NCBI RefSeq assembly: GCF_001485475.2
Contig: NZ_DF977003.1
Coordinates: 248,001-312,000, forward strand
Source of the DNA: Tepidanaerobacter syntrophicus
GTDB lineage: Bacteria > Bacillota > Thermosediminibacteria > Thermosediminibacterales > Tepidanaerobacteraceae
DNA: 64,000 nucleotides
Reading direction: 5' to 3'
The position numbers and the translations under genes were made by a program. Positions 27,385-35,958 of the stretch are shown piece after piece. The first letter of the stretch is position 1, and every line of letters starts with the position of its first letter. The notes under the pieces were generated by a model. It saw only the letters and a program-made list of their open reading frames with translations. It was not told the origin of the DNA and made no database searches.

Positions 27385-28928
27385 CAGCAAAATGCATAAT
27401 GATTCAAGGAACCGGTTCCTCTGTTGGCAAAAGCCGACTAGTTACAGGATTCTGCAGGGTTTTTGCGCAAGATGGTTTTAAAGTTGCGCCTTTTAAAGCT
27501 CAGAATATGGCACTGAATTCTTATATAACTAAAGATGGATTAGAGATGGGAAGGGCCCAAGCTGTCCAGGCCGAAGCCTGCAAAATTGAACCTCAGGCTA
27601 TTATGAATCCTGTGCTGTTAAAACCCCGTTCAGATAAAAACAGTCAAGTTGTAGTTAAAGGCAAACCAATAGGCAGCCTATCAGCAATGGACTACCAAGA
27701 CTATAAATCAAAGCTTAAAAAAATAGTTAAAGAAAGCTATGATGAATTGGCAAACTCCCATGACATAGTTGTAATAGAAGGCGCAGGCAGCCCTGCGGAA
27801 ATTAATCTTCGGGAAGATGATATTGCAAATATGGGTGTAGCCGAATTGGTGGATGCTCCGGTGGTTATTGCAGGAGACATTGACAAAGGCGGAGTATTTG
27901 CATCTCTTGCAGGAACTATGCTTTTGCTTACCGATGAAGAAAGAGCAAGGGTAAAAGGCGTTATTATCAACAAGTTTAGGGGAGATTTGAGACTTTTGGA
28001 GCCTGGCCTAAAAATGCTAGAAGATATAATAAAAAGGCCAATGCTCGGCGTCGTCCCATATGCCGATATTTATATAGATGAAGAGGATTCACCACAGGCT
28101 GAAAAGGAACGGCTCTTACAAAAGTATATTAAGACTGACAGTGACGCCTCAAGACACCCCATAATCGTAAAAATTTTAACATTGCCTCGTATCACGAATT
28201 TCAATGATTTTGCACCACTTGCTGAATATCCGGGAATCAACCTTTCATATGTGTCTCAAGGGCCTATAGGGGATGCTGACATGGTGCTGATTCCGGCCTC
28301 TGAAAATCCCAAAGAAAGTATAGAATTTATCCGAAAAAGAGAATGGGATGAGGAAATATCAGAACTTGCCCGAAAAGGAGCTGTGATTTTTGCCCAAGGA
28401 AGCAGTTTGCCGCTTTTAGGAAGAAAATTTGAACTGCCTTTTGACTTTGAAACAAATGAAAGTATAGAAGGGCTAAACCTTATTGATGCCGATATTGCAA
28501 TGAACCCTCAGCAAAATATCAGAGTCTCGGGACATATATCAGACAATCTTACAAGTCCTGCAGATGTTTTAAATGGCGAAAAAATTAATGGCTATATGAT
28601 TTATTCAGGAAATATAAGGGGAGAAGCTGTCAAAAAAAGCTTTATAAAGCTTGATGAAGCTTATAGTACGGTTGATGGATTAGACGGTTTTATATCTTCT
28701 ACAGGCAGAGTCATAGGTACTTTTGTTCATGGCCTGTTTGATAATCCGGAGTTTACGAAAAAATTTGTGAGCTTTTTGCAAATATGTAAGTATGGAAGAA
28801 CCTTTGATTTTGGAGACTTTGAATCATTAAATTTTAAAGAGTTCAGAGAAAAAGAGTTTGACCGTTGGGCTGATGTCTTAAGAAATAGTGTAGATATAAA
28901 AAAGATATATGAAATTATGGGTATGTAA
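27381..28928 (+). CDS. Cobyric acid synthase-like protein (CobQ/CbiP family) with a degenerate glutaminase site
   Basis: 515 aa. The N-terminal ATP-binding half is intact: QGTGSSVGKS P-loop, KAQNMALNSYIT, GRAQAVQAEACK, GDIDKGGVFASL. The C-terminal class I glutaminase half is altered: where CobQ has the GICGGYQMLG nucleophile elbow, this protein reads AQGSSLPLLG with Gly340 at the cysteine position, and the later GYEIHMG motif is GYMIYSG. The last His (GTFVHGLFDN, His450) is kept. It may use free ammonia or do another amidation. No other cobalamin gene is in the window; it is coupled to smsB by a 4-bp overlap. Confidence 0.8.
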   Translation: MTAKCIMIQGTGSSVGKSRLVTGFCRVFAQDGFKVAPFKAQNMALNSYITKDGLEMGRAQAVQAEACKIEPQAIMNPVLLKPRSDKNSQVVVKGKPIGSLSAMDYQDYKSKLKKIVKESYDELANSHDIVVIEGAGSPAEINLREDDIANMGVAELVDAPVVIAGDIDKGGVFASLAGTMLLLTDEERARVKGVIINKFRGDLRLLEPGLKMLEDIIKRPMLGVVPYADIYIDEEDSPQAEKERLLQKYIKTDSDASRHPIIVKILTLPRITNFNDFAPLAEYPGINLSYVSQGPIGDADMVLIPASENPKESIEFIRKREWDEEISELARKGAVIFAQGSSLPLLGRKFELPFDFETNESIEGLNLIDADIAMNPQQNIRVSGHISDNLTSPADVLNGEKINGYMIYSGNIRGEAVKKSFIKLDEAYSTVDGLDGFISSTGRVIGTFVHGLFDNPEFTKKFVSFLQICKYGRTFDFGDFESLNFKEFREKEFDRWADVLRNSVDIKKIYEIMGM

Positions 28929-28951
28929 AAGTAAAATTAGGAGCTGAGGAA

Positions 28952-29578
28952 GTGCCTGATTTTGATAAAAGAGAAAAGATACTTCTAGGAATTTTGCTAA
29001 TAATGGCGATTTTTACGGTATGTATCACATATTATGCATTTTTTAAACCATCAAGCGAAATAGTACTCGATCTTCAAGAGGAGCAAGATAAAGCTCCCCT
29101 TGAAGACGATGAAACCTTTGTAGAAGAGAAAGAAAAAATAATTGTTCATGTAGCGGGCGCGGTCAAAAGCCCCGGTGTTTATACCCTTGAAGAAGGAGAT
29201 AGGGTAAAAGATGCCCTAGATGTTGCAGGCGGAGTTATACCTGAGGCAGACCTTGAATCCTTAAACCTTGCCATGAAGGTTCACGATGAAGATAAATTAT
29301 ATGTTCCCAAAACAGGAGAAATTACAGATACATCAGATTCTTCAACAGGTCAATCAATTGCAGGAATAAGCTCGAAAGATGACGGAAAAATCAATATCAA
29401 TACCGCAAGCGAAGCAGAGCTTACCCAATTACCCGGCATAGGTCCTGTAACTGCTCAAAAAATTATAGACTACAGAGAAAACAACGGTAAATTTAGCAGT
29501 GTAGAAGATATAAAAAATGTTTCAGGCATAGGCGATAAAAAATTTGAGCAGATAAAAGACAAAATAAAAACACGGTAA
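28952..29578 (+). CDS. comEA: ComEA-like DNA-binding helix-hairpin-helix protein
   Basis: 208 aa. N-terminal membrane helix (about 11-29), an acidic linker, an SLBB domain (about 63-112, HVAGAVKSPGVYTL) and a C-terminal HhH pair (INTASEAELTQLPGIGPVTAQKIIDYRE). ComEA binds incoming DNA on the outer face in natural transformation. comEC and comEB are not adjacent here, so competence is not demonstrated. GTG start with GAGCTGAGG upstream. Confidence 0.9.
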   Translation: MPDFDKREKILLGILLIMAIFTVCITYYAFFKPSSEIVLDLQEEQDKAPLEDDETFVEEKEKIIVHVAGAVKSPGVYTLEEGDRVKDALDVAGGVIPEADLESLNLAMKVHDEDKLYVPKTGEITDTSDSSTGQSIAGISSKDDGKININTASEAELTQLPGIGPVTAQKIIDYRENNGKFSSVEDIKNVSGIGDKKFEQIKDKIKTR

Positions 29579-29596
29579 AATTTTAGCCATAATACA

Positions 29597-29625
29597 TTGA
29601 CAAGCAAAAAAATAACGTGTATTAT
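29597..29625 (+). promoter_or_regulatory. Promoter of the GntR/amino-sugar locus
   Basis: TTGACA (29597-29602), 17-bp spacer, TATTAT (29620-29625): a near-consensus sigma-A promoter. The candidate operator begins 7 bp after the -10 box, in a position where a repressor would block initiation. Confidence 0.75.
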
Positions 29626-29631
29626 AAAGAT

Positions 29632-29664
29632 AACTGGTACGGACCACATGACAATATTAAGGTG
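29632..29664 (+). promoter_or_regulatory. Candidate GntR operator, copy 1
   Basis: The block AACTGGTA, six variable bases, then ACATGACAA and AAGGTG occurs here and again at 30410-30444 before the isomerase gene. This copy contains the inverted repeat TGGT-ACGG-ACCA, a form seen for HutC/AgaR-type regulators. Autoregulation of the GntR gene is inferred. Confidence 0.55.
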
Positions 29665-29669
29665 ATGCG

Positions 29670-30398
29670 ATGAAGAAGATTGAAAAGGAAAGTAGAATAC
29701 CATTATATTACCAATTAATGGACATTATTATAGAAATGATTGAGGCGGGAAATCTAAAGGCAGATGATAAATTGCCTTCGGAAAGAGAGTTATGTGAAAA
29801 GTACGATATCAGCAGATCTACTGTCAGACAAGCTATTCAGGAACTTGAGCGAGAAGGATATATCTATAGAATACATGGAAAAGGCACTTTTGTCTCACCT
29901 GAAAAATTCAAACAAGATCTTTTAAAGTTTTACAGTTTCACTGAAGAAATGAAGAAGCTTGGGAAAGTGCCAACATCTAAAGTTCTAGATTTTAAAATAG
30001 CAAAATGCAACGAAAAGCTGGCACAGAAGATGAGACTGAATGTACATGATGAAATATACGTATTTACCCGCTTAAGGCTTGCGGACGGCGAACCGATGAT
30101 GTTAGAGACAAGCCATGTGCCATGCGGCAGATTTCCTGGTTTAACAAAGGAAAAACTAGAGAGACGTCCGATGTATGACATTTTTTCAGAAGAATACAAC
30201 ACAACTTTTACATTTGCCGAAGAAATTTTTCAACCTGTTATAACCAGAGAAAATGAAGCAAAATTGTTGAACTATTACGAAGGACTGCCCAGCATGATGA
30301 TTGAACGATTTACTTACGAAAAAGACACTGTAATAGAATATACTAAAAGTGTGGCAAGGGGTGATAGATTTAAATATAGAGTTGCTTTAAAAAGATAA
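29670..30398 (+). CDS. GntR family regulator with UTRA sensor domain (HutC/AgaR-like)
   Basis: 242 aa. N-terminal winged helix (PLYYQLMDIIIEMI, KLPSERELCEKYDISRSTVRQA, GKGTFVS; residues 8-78) and a C-terminal UTRA ligand domain (about 95-240). Members are mostly repressors released by phosphorylated sugars. It precedes an AgaS-like isomerase and a mannose-family PTS, so an amino-sugar phosphate effector is likely. Two copies of a candidate operator flank it. Confidence 0.9.
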   Translation: MKKIEKESRIPLYYQLMDIIIEMIEAGNLKADDKLPSERELCEKYDISRSTVRQAIQELEREGYIYRIHGKGTFVSPEKFKQDLLKFYSFTEEMKKLGKVPTSKVLDFKIAKCNEKLAQKMRLNVHDEIYVFTRLRLADGEPMMLETSHVPCGRFPGLTKEKLERRPMYDIFSEEYNTTFTFAEEIFQPVITRENEAKLLNYYEGLPSMMIERFTYEKDTVIEYTKSVARGDRFKYRVALKR

Positions 30399-30409
30399 TT
30401 TTTTATCAA

Positions 30410-30444
30410 AACTGGTAATGATGACATGACAACATTATAAGGTG
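30410..30444 (+). promoter_or_regulatory. Candidate GntR operator, copy 2
   Basis: Repeats the AACTGGTA...ACATGACAA...AAGGTG block of 29632-29664, 11 bp after the regulator's stop and overlapping the ribosome site of the isomerase gene. No good -35/-10 pair lies between, so it may act as a roadblock or an internal operator on the transcript from 29597. Confidence 0.5.
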
Positions 30445-30452
30445 GGAGAAAA

Positions 30453-31631
30453 ATGTTCGGAATAAGAGAAGAAGTATGGAAAAATATCAATGGATTTAAT
30501 ACAGCTACTGAAATATATCAGCAGCCTGAACTATGGCTTGAAACTCTGCAAATCATTCAAAACAACATAGAAAAGATCAAAGGATTTTTTGCTGGATTTC
30601 AGGAAAACAAAAACACAAGAGTTATATTTGCAGGTGCAGGCACATCCGCTTATATAGGAGAGATTTTAGTTCCATATTTGCAGCGAAAATATAATTACAG
30701 GTTTGAAGCTATTCCGACTACGCATATTGTGACTAATCCGGAAAATTATCTAGAAAAAGATACAACCACGATAATAATTTCTTTCGGTAGGTCCGGAAAC
30801 AGTCCCGAGAGTATGGCGACCTTTAACTTAGCAGAACAATTAATAAACGATGTGCATCATATATTTATAACTTGCAACCCTGATGGCGAAATGGCCAAAA
30901 CAGCAAAGGATAAGAAAAATATCCTATTGCTTCTAATGCCTGAAAAGTCAAATGATAAAGGTTTTGCGATGACCAGCAGCTTGACATGCATGATACTGGC
31001 GGCTTTACTGATATTTGATATACAAAATTTAGAAAACTATTCTAAACAATTAGCAGAAATTGCAAATATCGGAAAAAATATTTTAGATAATAATCACCAG
31101 AAATTAAGCGAGATCTTAAATTCTACCCCAAAAAGAGTAATATATCTTGGGTCAGGAAGTTTCTATGGACTTTCAAAAGAAAGCGCATTAAAACTTTTGG
31201 AATTAACACGAGGTAAAATCATAGGCTACAGTGAAAGCGTCTTAGGATTCAGACACGGCCCAAAATCTATAGTAAATGATGAAACTTTAGTTTTTATATT
31301 TTTATCCCAAGATGCATATTCAAGAAAATATGACATAGATCTTTTAAAAGAAATCTACAATGACCCTGGTGATCATACCGTAATAGCTATATCAGCAAAT
31401 TTTGAAAATGACTTAAAGGAAATATGTAATGACTTACTTTATCTACCGGAAAAAGCAGCTGAAATAGATAATCCCATATTAATTTCAATGCTTTACATCC
31501 TTTATGCCCAGGTGTTTGCGCTTCTAGCCTCTGTAAAATCGGGAATAGAACCGGATAACCCTAATCCCGGCGGCATAGTAAACAGAGTAGTAAAGGGAGT
31601 AAATATATATCCTTATGGCAAGATAAATTGA
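30453..31631 (+). CDS. agaS: SIS-domain sugar-phosphate isomerase/deaminase (AgaS-like)
   Basis: 392 aa with two SIS domains: FAGAGTSAYIGEILVPYL and the IISFGRSGNSPESMAT loop in the first, YLGSGSFYGLSKESALKLLELT in the second, and ESVLGFRHGPKS shared with AgaS. AgaS-type enzymes deaminate and isomerise galactosamine-6-phosphate to tagatose-6-phosphate. Followed directly by PTS genes in the IIB-IIC-IID-IIA order of aga loci. No kinase, aldolase or deacetylase is in the cluster, so those steps must be encoded elsewhere; a glucosamine-type substrate is possible. Confidence 0.82.
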   Translation: MFGIREEVWKNINGFNTATEIYQQPELWLETLQIIQNNIEKIKGFFAGFQENKNTRVIFAGAGTSAYIGEILVPYLQRKYNYRFEAIPTTHIVTNPENYLEKDTTTIIISFGRSGNSPESMATFNLAEQLINDVHHIFITCNPDGEMAKTAKDKKNILLLLMPEKSNDKGFAMTSSLTCMILAALLIFDIQNLENYSKQLAEIANIGKNILDNNHQKLSEILNSTPKRVIYLGSGSFYGLSKESALKLLELTRGKIIGYSESVLGFRHGPKSIVNDETLVFIFLSQDAYSRKYDIDLLKEIYNDPGDHTVIAISANFENDLKEICNDLLYLPEKAAEIDNPILISMLYILYAQVFALLASVKSGIEPDNPNPGGIVNRVVKGVNIYPYGKIN

Positions 31632-31666
31632 TTAACACCCGATAACTTAAAAGGAGGTAATTATAT

Positions 31667-32146
31667 ATGAATATTGTTCTTACAAGAATTGACAATAGAT
31701 TGATTCATGGTCAAGTAGCTGTTACCTGGTGTCATCATACAAATGCAAATTTGATAGTGGTAGTGAATGATAAAGTTGCTAAAGATGAAATTAGGAAAAA
31801 CATTATGAACATGGCGGTGCCGCCAGGTGTTGGGGTAAGATACTTTACAGTAGATGAAGCAGTTCTTAAATTGCCAAAAGCTTCTCCAAAACAATTTATT
31901 ATGCTAGTTGTCGAAACTCCCCAAGACGTATTGAGATTGGTTGAAGCTGGAATACCGATCAAAACTGTAAATGTTGGTAACATGCATTATTCGGAAGGGA
32001 AGGTTCAAATAAGTTCTACTGTATCAGTAAGCCAAGATGATATAGATACATTTAAAAAGTTAACATCAAAGGGGGTGAAGTGTATAATACAACGTGTCCC
32101 AACAGAGAAGGGAGTTGATATAGAAGAACTAATTAACAATTTATAA
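31667..32146 (+). CDS. PTS mannose/fructose/sorbose-family IIB component
   Basis: 159 aa. The phosphorylation site His14 lies in RIDNRLIHGQVAVTW, the family signature. Carries phosphate from IIA to the sugar during uptake through IIC/IID. RBS AAAGGAGG. Order and neighbours fit AgaV of N-acetylgalactosamine or galactosamine systems. Confidence 0.93.
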   Translation: MNIVLTRIDNRLIHGQVAVTWCHHTNANLIVVVNDKVAKDEIRKNIMNMAVPPGVGVRYFTVDEAVLKLPKASPKQFIMLVVETPQDVLRLVEAGIPIKTVNVGNMHYSEGKVQISSTVSVSQDDIDTFKKLTSKGVKCIIQRVPTEKGVDIEELINNL

Positions 32147-32192
32147 GCTAGTATAATGATTGCAAATTTAATGAGATTAGGGAGGGCTAGAA

Positions 32193-32960
32193 ATGTTTCA
32201 AGCGCTGATGTTGGCGTTAATTTCTGGATTGGCTGGCCTAGACATTTTAGTGGTACATATTCATTGGCATCGACCACTTGTTACAGGCCTTCTAGTTGGT
32301 CTTGTTCTTGGTGATGTAAAAGCTGGATTAATTGCAGGAGCTACTCTTGAATTGGCTTGGATGGGACTTGTTCCATTGGCTGGTGCACAACCCCCAGATC
32401 CGATAGTAGGTGGTATATTAGGTACGGCTTTTGCCATTATAACAAAACAACCGCCTCAAACTGCCGTAGCATTTGCTATTCCATTTGCTATTGCAGCGCA
32501 AAGTATTAAGACATTATTATACACTGCTTTTAGCTATTTTGCTCATTTAGCAGATAAATATGCAGAAGATGGCAATTATAAAATGATTGAGAGAATAAAT
32601 ATAGGTGCATTAGTTTTTCACTTTTTGCTTTATGCAATAATAGTATTTTTACCTATCTACTTTGGCATGGATGTAGCGAAAAATATAGTAAGCTTAATAC
32701 CAGAAAAACTAATGAACGGACTGGCTATTGCAGGCGGAATAATGCCAGCAGTAGGCCTGGCAACTTTATTAAAAATAATGTTAAAATCTGAATTTGTGCC
32801 ATTCCTGATATTAGGTTTTATATGTTCAGTATATTTACAATTGCCGGTTTTAGCTGTTGCACTTATAGGCGTAGCGATTGCTATTTGGGAGTTTTATATT
32901 GATAGAAATAGAACGCAAAATGCTGGTGTTGGCGGAGGTGAAAACGATGAAGGAATCTAA
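32193..32960 (+). CDS. PTS mannose-family IIC component
   Basis: 255 aa, several membrane segments, with the ALISGLAGLDILVVHIHWHRPL and GATLELAWMGLVPLAGAQPPD blocks typical of EII-Sor/Man IIC. Forms the sugar channel with IID. RBS GGGAGGG. The end overlaps the IID gene by 14 bp. Confidence 0.92.
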   Translation: MFQALMLALISGLAGLDILVVHIHWHRPLVTGLLVGLVLGDVKAGLIAGATLELAWMGLVPLAGAQPPDPIVGGILGTAFAIITKQPPQTAVAFAIPFAIAAQSIKTLLYTAFSYFAHLADKYAEDGNYKMIERINIGALVFHFLLYAIIVFLPIYFGMDVAKNIVSLIPEKLMNGLAIAGGIMPAVGLATLLKIMLKSEFVPFLILGFICSVYLQLPVLAVALIGVAIAIWEFYIDRNRTQNAGVGGGENDEGI

Positions 32961-33759
32961 TGCAATGCCTGATAAGAAAATAACTCGTAAAGATCTCATA
33001 TCAGTATTTTGGAGATGCAACTTTCTCCAAGCATCTTTCAACTATGAAAGATTCCAAAATATAGGTTGGGCATATACAATGATACCTATTTTGAAAAAGA
33101 TATATACCACTAAAGAAAGCATGGCCAGTGCATTAAAATCATACTTAGAATTTTTTAATACACATCCTGTGCTGATTACTCCTATTGCGGGTATAATAGC
33201 CGCAATGGAGGAGAGAGGCGAAGATCCTGAATCAATCAGAGGTGTAAAAGTAGCATTGATGGGACCGCTAGGGGGAATAGGTGATGCTATAGTTTGGCTT
33301 ACTTTCTTGCCAATATTCGCGGGCATCGGAGTATCTTTGTCAATGCAAGGAAATATAGCTGGACCAATTATCTTTCTGATTCTATTTAATATCGTCAACT
33401 TCGGACTTAAGTACTGGGGAATATTTTTCGGATATAATTCTGGTTTATCGTTATTAAAAAGTTTAAGCGTAAGCGTACAATCTATATCAAAAGCAGCGTC
33501 GACAATTGGTATATTGGTAATTGGTTCTTTGATACCTTCTTATGTCAGACTATCGATACCTTATACAATTACAGCGGGACAAGCTAAGGTCAACCTGCAG
33601 ACAGATTTTTTGGATAAAATTATGCCCGGCATATTGCCGCTTGGCGTAACACTTTTGATACTTTACCTAATGCGCAAGAAAAATTTCAACACAACTACAG
33701 CAATAATCTTTATTATAGTTATTGGAATATTGGGCAGCTATACCGGTCTCCTAGGGTAA
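32947..33759 (+). CDS. PTS mannose-family IID component
   Basis: About 270 aa. Begins KKITRKDLISVFWRCNFLQASFNYER, the usual IID start, and holds the conserved GPLGGIGDAIVW motif and C-terminal membrane segments. ATG 32947 is set by GGAGGTGA inside the IIC gene; the longer open frame from 32878 lies wholly in IIC. Confidence 0.92.
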   Translation: MKESNAMPDKKITRKDLISVFWRCNFLQASFNYERFQNIGWAYTMIPILKKIYTTKESMASALKSYLEFFNTHPVLITPIAGIIAAMEERGEDPESIRGVKVALMGPLGGIGDAIVWLTFLPIFAGIGVSLSMQGNIAGPIIFLILFNIVNFGLKYWGIFFGYNSGLSLLKSLSVSVQSISKAASTIGILVIGSLIPSYVRLSIPYTITAGQAKVNLQTDFLDKIMPGILPLGVTLLILYLMRKKNFNTTTAIIFIIVIGILGSYTGLLG

Positions 33760-33775
33760 AAAGGTAGTGATGTAG

Positions 33776-34219
33776 ATGCACATTGGATATATTATAATTG
33801 GACATGGGGAATATTCTGTCGGCATGTTTGACGCCATTAATTTAATATTAGGTGCTCAAAATAATATCAAAGCATTAACTTTTGAAATTAACGAATCACC
33901 TGATGAGTTATACTCAAAAATTATACAGAGCATCGATGAACTAAATTGTGATTACTATATAATATTTACAGACATATTAGGTGGTACACCCTATAATACA
34001 GCTGCACTTATAGCCGAAAAGGATCCAAGGATAGAAGTTATAACTGGAGCAAATTTACCGATGCTTTTAGAGGCGATACTTAGAAGGGACACTACCACTG
34101 ATTTGAATCTACTCAAAAAAATTATAATTGAAAATGCTATAAATGGAATTAAAATTAACTCTGAACTAATTAAGAAAAGTTATTGCGAAACAAATAATGT
34201 TGATAATGAAGGAATTTAG
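33776..34219 (+). CDS. PTS mannose-family IIA component
   Basis: 147 aa. EIIA-Man fold with the phosphorylated His10 in IIIGHGEYSVGM and the TDILGGTPYNTAA motif. Receives phosphate from HPr. Last gene of the locus, ending at a strong stem-loop. Confidence 0.93.
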   Translation: MHIGYIIIGHGEYSVGMFDAINLILGAQNNIKALTFEINESPDELYSKIIQSIDELNCDYYIIFTDILGGTPYNTAALIAEKDPRIEVITGANLPMLLEAILRRDTTTDLNLLKKIIIENAINGIKINSELIKKSYCETNNVDNEGI

Positions 34220-34244
34220 CTTTAATTATTGATCAAACAAATTT

Positions 34245-34290
34245 ATAAATGATAAAAGGCGGTAAAAATTTACCGCCTTTTATCATTTAT
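34245..34290. terminator. Bidirectional terminator between the PTS locus and the cysteine protein gene
   Basis: A 22-bp perfect inverted repeat (34245-34266 and 34269-34290) centred on AAAATTT, with GGCGG/CCGCC core and A/T-rich flanks giving T runs on both strands. It lies between convergent genes. Confidence 0.9.
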
Positions 34291-34310
34291 AGAAATTAAA
34301 TTGATATTTA

Positions 34311-34535
34311 TTAACCTTGACTATTCTCACTTATGATTTGCTTTGCACGATCGACCATGTTAGGATATAAATCTATTGGAACATATGAAGGACCTAAAGT
34401 GCTTGCTACCATAAATCTTGCACACTTGGTTTTATCAGTTTCACAGTAATTTCTACGGTAGATAGCTCCCAAGCCGCTATCAATAGGCATTTTTTGCTGA
34501 TAGAATGGGCAGTTGTTAATTTTTTCACATTTCAT
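34311..34535 (-). CDS. Small cysteine-rich protein of unknown function
   Basis: 74 aa from the ATG at 34535, which has GGGGGAAG upstream; the frame is open to 34568. Four cysteines sit in C-x5-CPFYQ and YC-x6-CARF contexts, followed by MVASTLGPSYVPIDLYPNMVDRA in part. I recall similar CPFY...YC...CARYM modules as stand-alone proteins and as tails of signalling proteins in anaerobes; they could hold a metal or Fe-S centre. The function is not known to me. Confidence 0.7.
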   Translation of the reverse strand: MKCEKINNCPFYQQKMPIDSGLGAIYRRNYCETDKTKCARFMVASTLGPSYVPIDLYPNMVDRAKQIISENSQG

Positions 34536-34725
34536 GGTAATCTTCCCCCTAAATTTGTAAAATATCATCTAAAATAATAACTATTACTAATAATAAATAT
34601 AAACCTAGAGGATTGCACTGTCAATAGCAAAAAAGCCGTTTATTGAATTTTCCTCATATGATATAATTATAATCGATATTTATCCCGCTTATTTCTACAA
34701 ATCCTTATAGAAATGAGGCGCAATT

Positions 34726-35958
34726 GTGAATAGAAAAATTGTAAATCATTCTTCAAAAACGGCAATTCGAGTTATAATAATATTCGGTATTATAAGTCTG
34801 TTAGGAGATATGGTATATGAAAGTGCTAGAAGTGCAAATAGTCAATATTTTGAGCTAATTGGTATTAATGCAGCTCAAGTAGGCCTGGTTTTTGGCATAG
34901 GTGAATTTTTAGGATATTTTCTACGCTTAATAGCAGGTATTTTGTCAGACAAAACCGGAAAACACTGGCTTTTTATTTTTATAGGGTATGGAATGCTCAT
35001 CGCAGTGCCTTTAATGGGCCTTACTACAAACTGGAACTTTCTCGTTGTGCTTATTTTAGTAGAACGAATAGGAAAATCTTTGCGCAACCCGGCGAAAGAT
35101 ACAATATTATCTGCAGTTGCGGAAAATCAGGTAGGGACAGGATTTGCCTTTGGTCTTCAGGAAGCCTTGGATCAACTGGGAGCATTTGCCGGCCCCTTAA
35201 TTTTTACCTTAGCATTTTACCTTTCAAAAAACAGTGAGATTGCTGAATATCAGTTAGGTTACAAAGTTTTGATGATTCCTTTTGTTGCCCTAATGCTTTT
35301 TGTAACTTTTGCATACCTTCAAACCGAAAGAGAAAAACTAATTCCGGTTATAAAACAAAGACAATTTCAAAGTGAAAGTCTCAGGCCTACATTTTGGATT
35401 TATACTGCTTTTACCTTCTTTTGCACTTTAGGATTTCTTAATTTCAGTATTATTGGCTACCATTTAAAGGCAAATAGATTACTATCAGATGGGAATATTA
35501 CGTTACTATATTCAGTTGCTATGATTGTAGATGCCATAACTGCTATTATTATAGGAAGAGCTTATGATCAAATGAAAAGAAGAATAGGAACAAAAACCGG
35601 CGGATTAGCAGTGCTTGGCGCTATTCCGGCTATCACCCTCTTAATTCCGTTTTTGGCACTTGGCAAATCTACTACGATGATTATTTTAGGCATGATAATT
35701 TTTGGAATTATAATAGGGGTTCATGAAACGATTATGCGCTCGGCTATAGCTGACATAACACCCTTTAACAAACGCGGCACAAGCTACGGAATATTTAATG
35801 CCTGCTATGGTCTAGCTCTTTTAGGCGGTTCCGCCTTTACAGGCTACCTTTATAATCTGAATCAACTCGGAGCTATAAAAATTTTTACTTGTGCAGTAGA
35901 GCTAATTGCACTTTTTCTCTACATGAAAATGAATCAAATGGTAAAAAACGACTACTGA
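34726..35958 (+). CDS. Major facilitator superfamily transporter
   Basis: 410 aa, about 12 membrane segments. The MFS loop 2-3 motif appears as GILSDKTGKHW and a second acidic-basic loop near AYDQMKRRIG. Substrate unknown; drug-exporter-like by appearance. GTG start at 34726. The gene converges on the beta-lactamase-like gene with a 7-bp overlap. Confidence 0.88.
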   Translation: MNRKIVNHSSKTAIRVIIIFGIISLLGDMVYESARSANSQYFELIGINAAQVGLVFGIGEFLGYFLRLIAGILSDKTGKHWLFIFIGYGMLIAVPLMGLTTNWNFLVVLILVERIGKSLRNPAKDTILSAVAENQVGTGFAFGLQEALDQLGAFAGPLIFTLAFYLSKNSEIAEYQLGYKVLMIPFVALMLFVTFAYLQTEREKLIPVIKQRQFQSESLRPTFWIYTAFTFFCTLGFLNFSIIGYHLKANRLLSDGNITLLYSVAMIVDAITAIIIGRAYDQMKRRIGTKTGGLAVLGAIPAITLLIPFLALGKSTTMIILGMIIFGIIIGVHETIMRSAIADITPFNKRGTSYGIFNACYGLALLGGSAFTGYLYNLNQLGAIKIFTCAVELIALFLYMKMNQMVKNDY

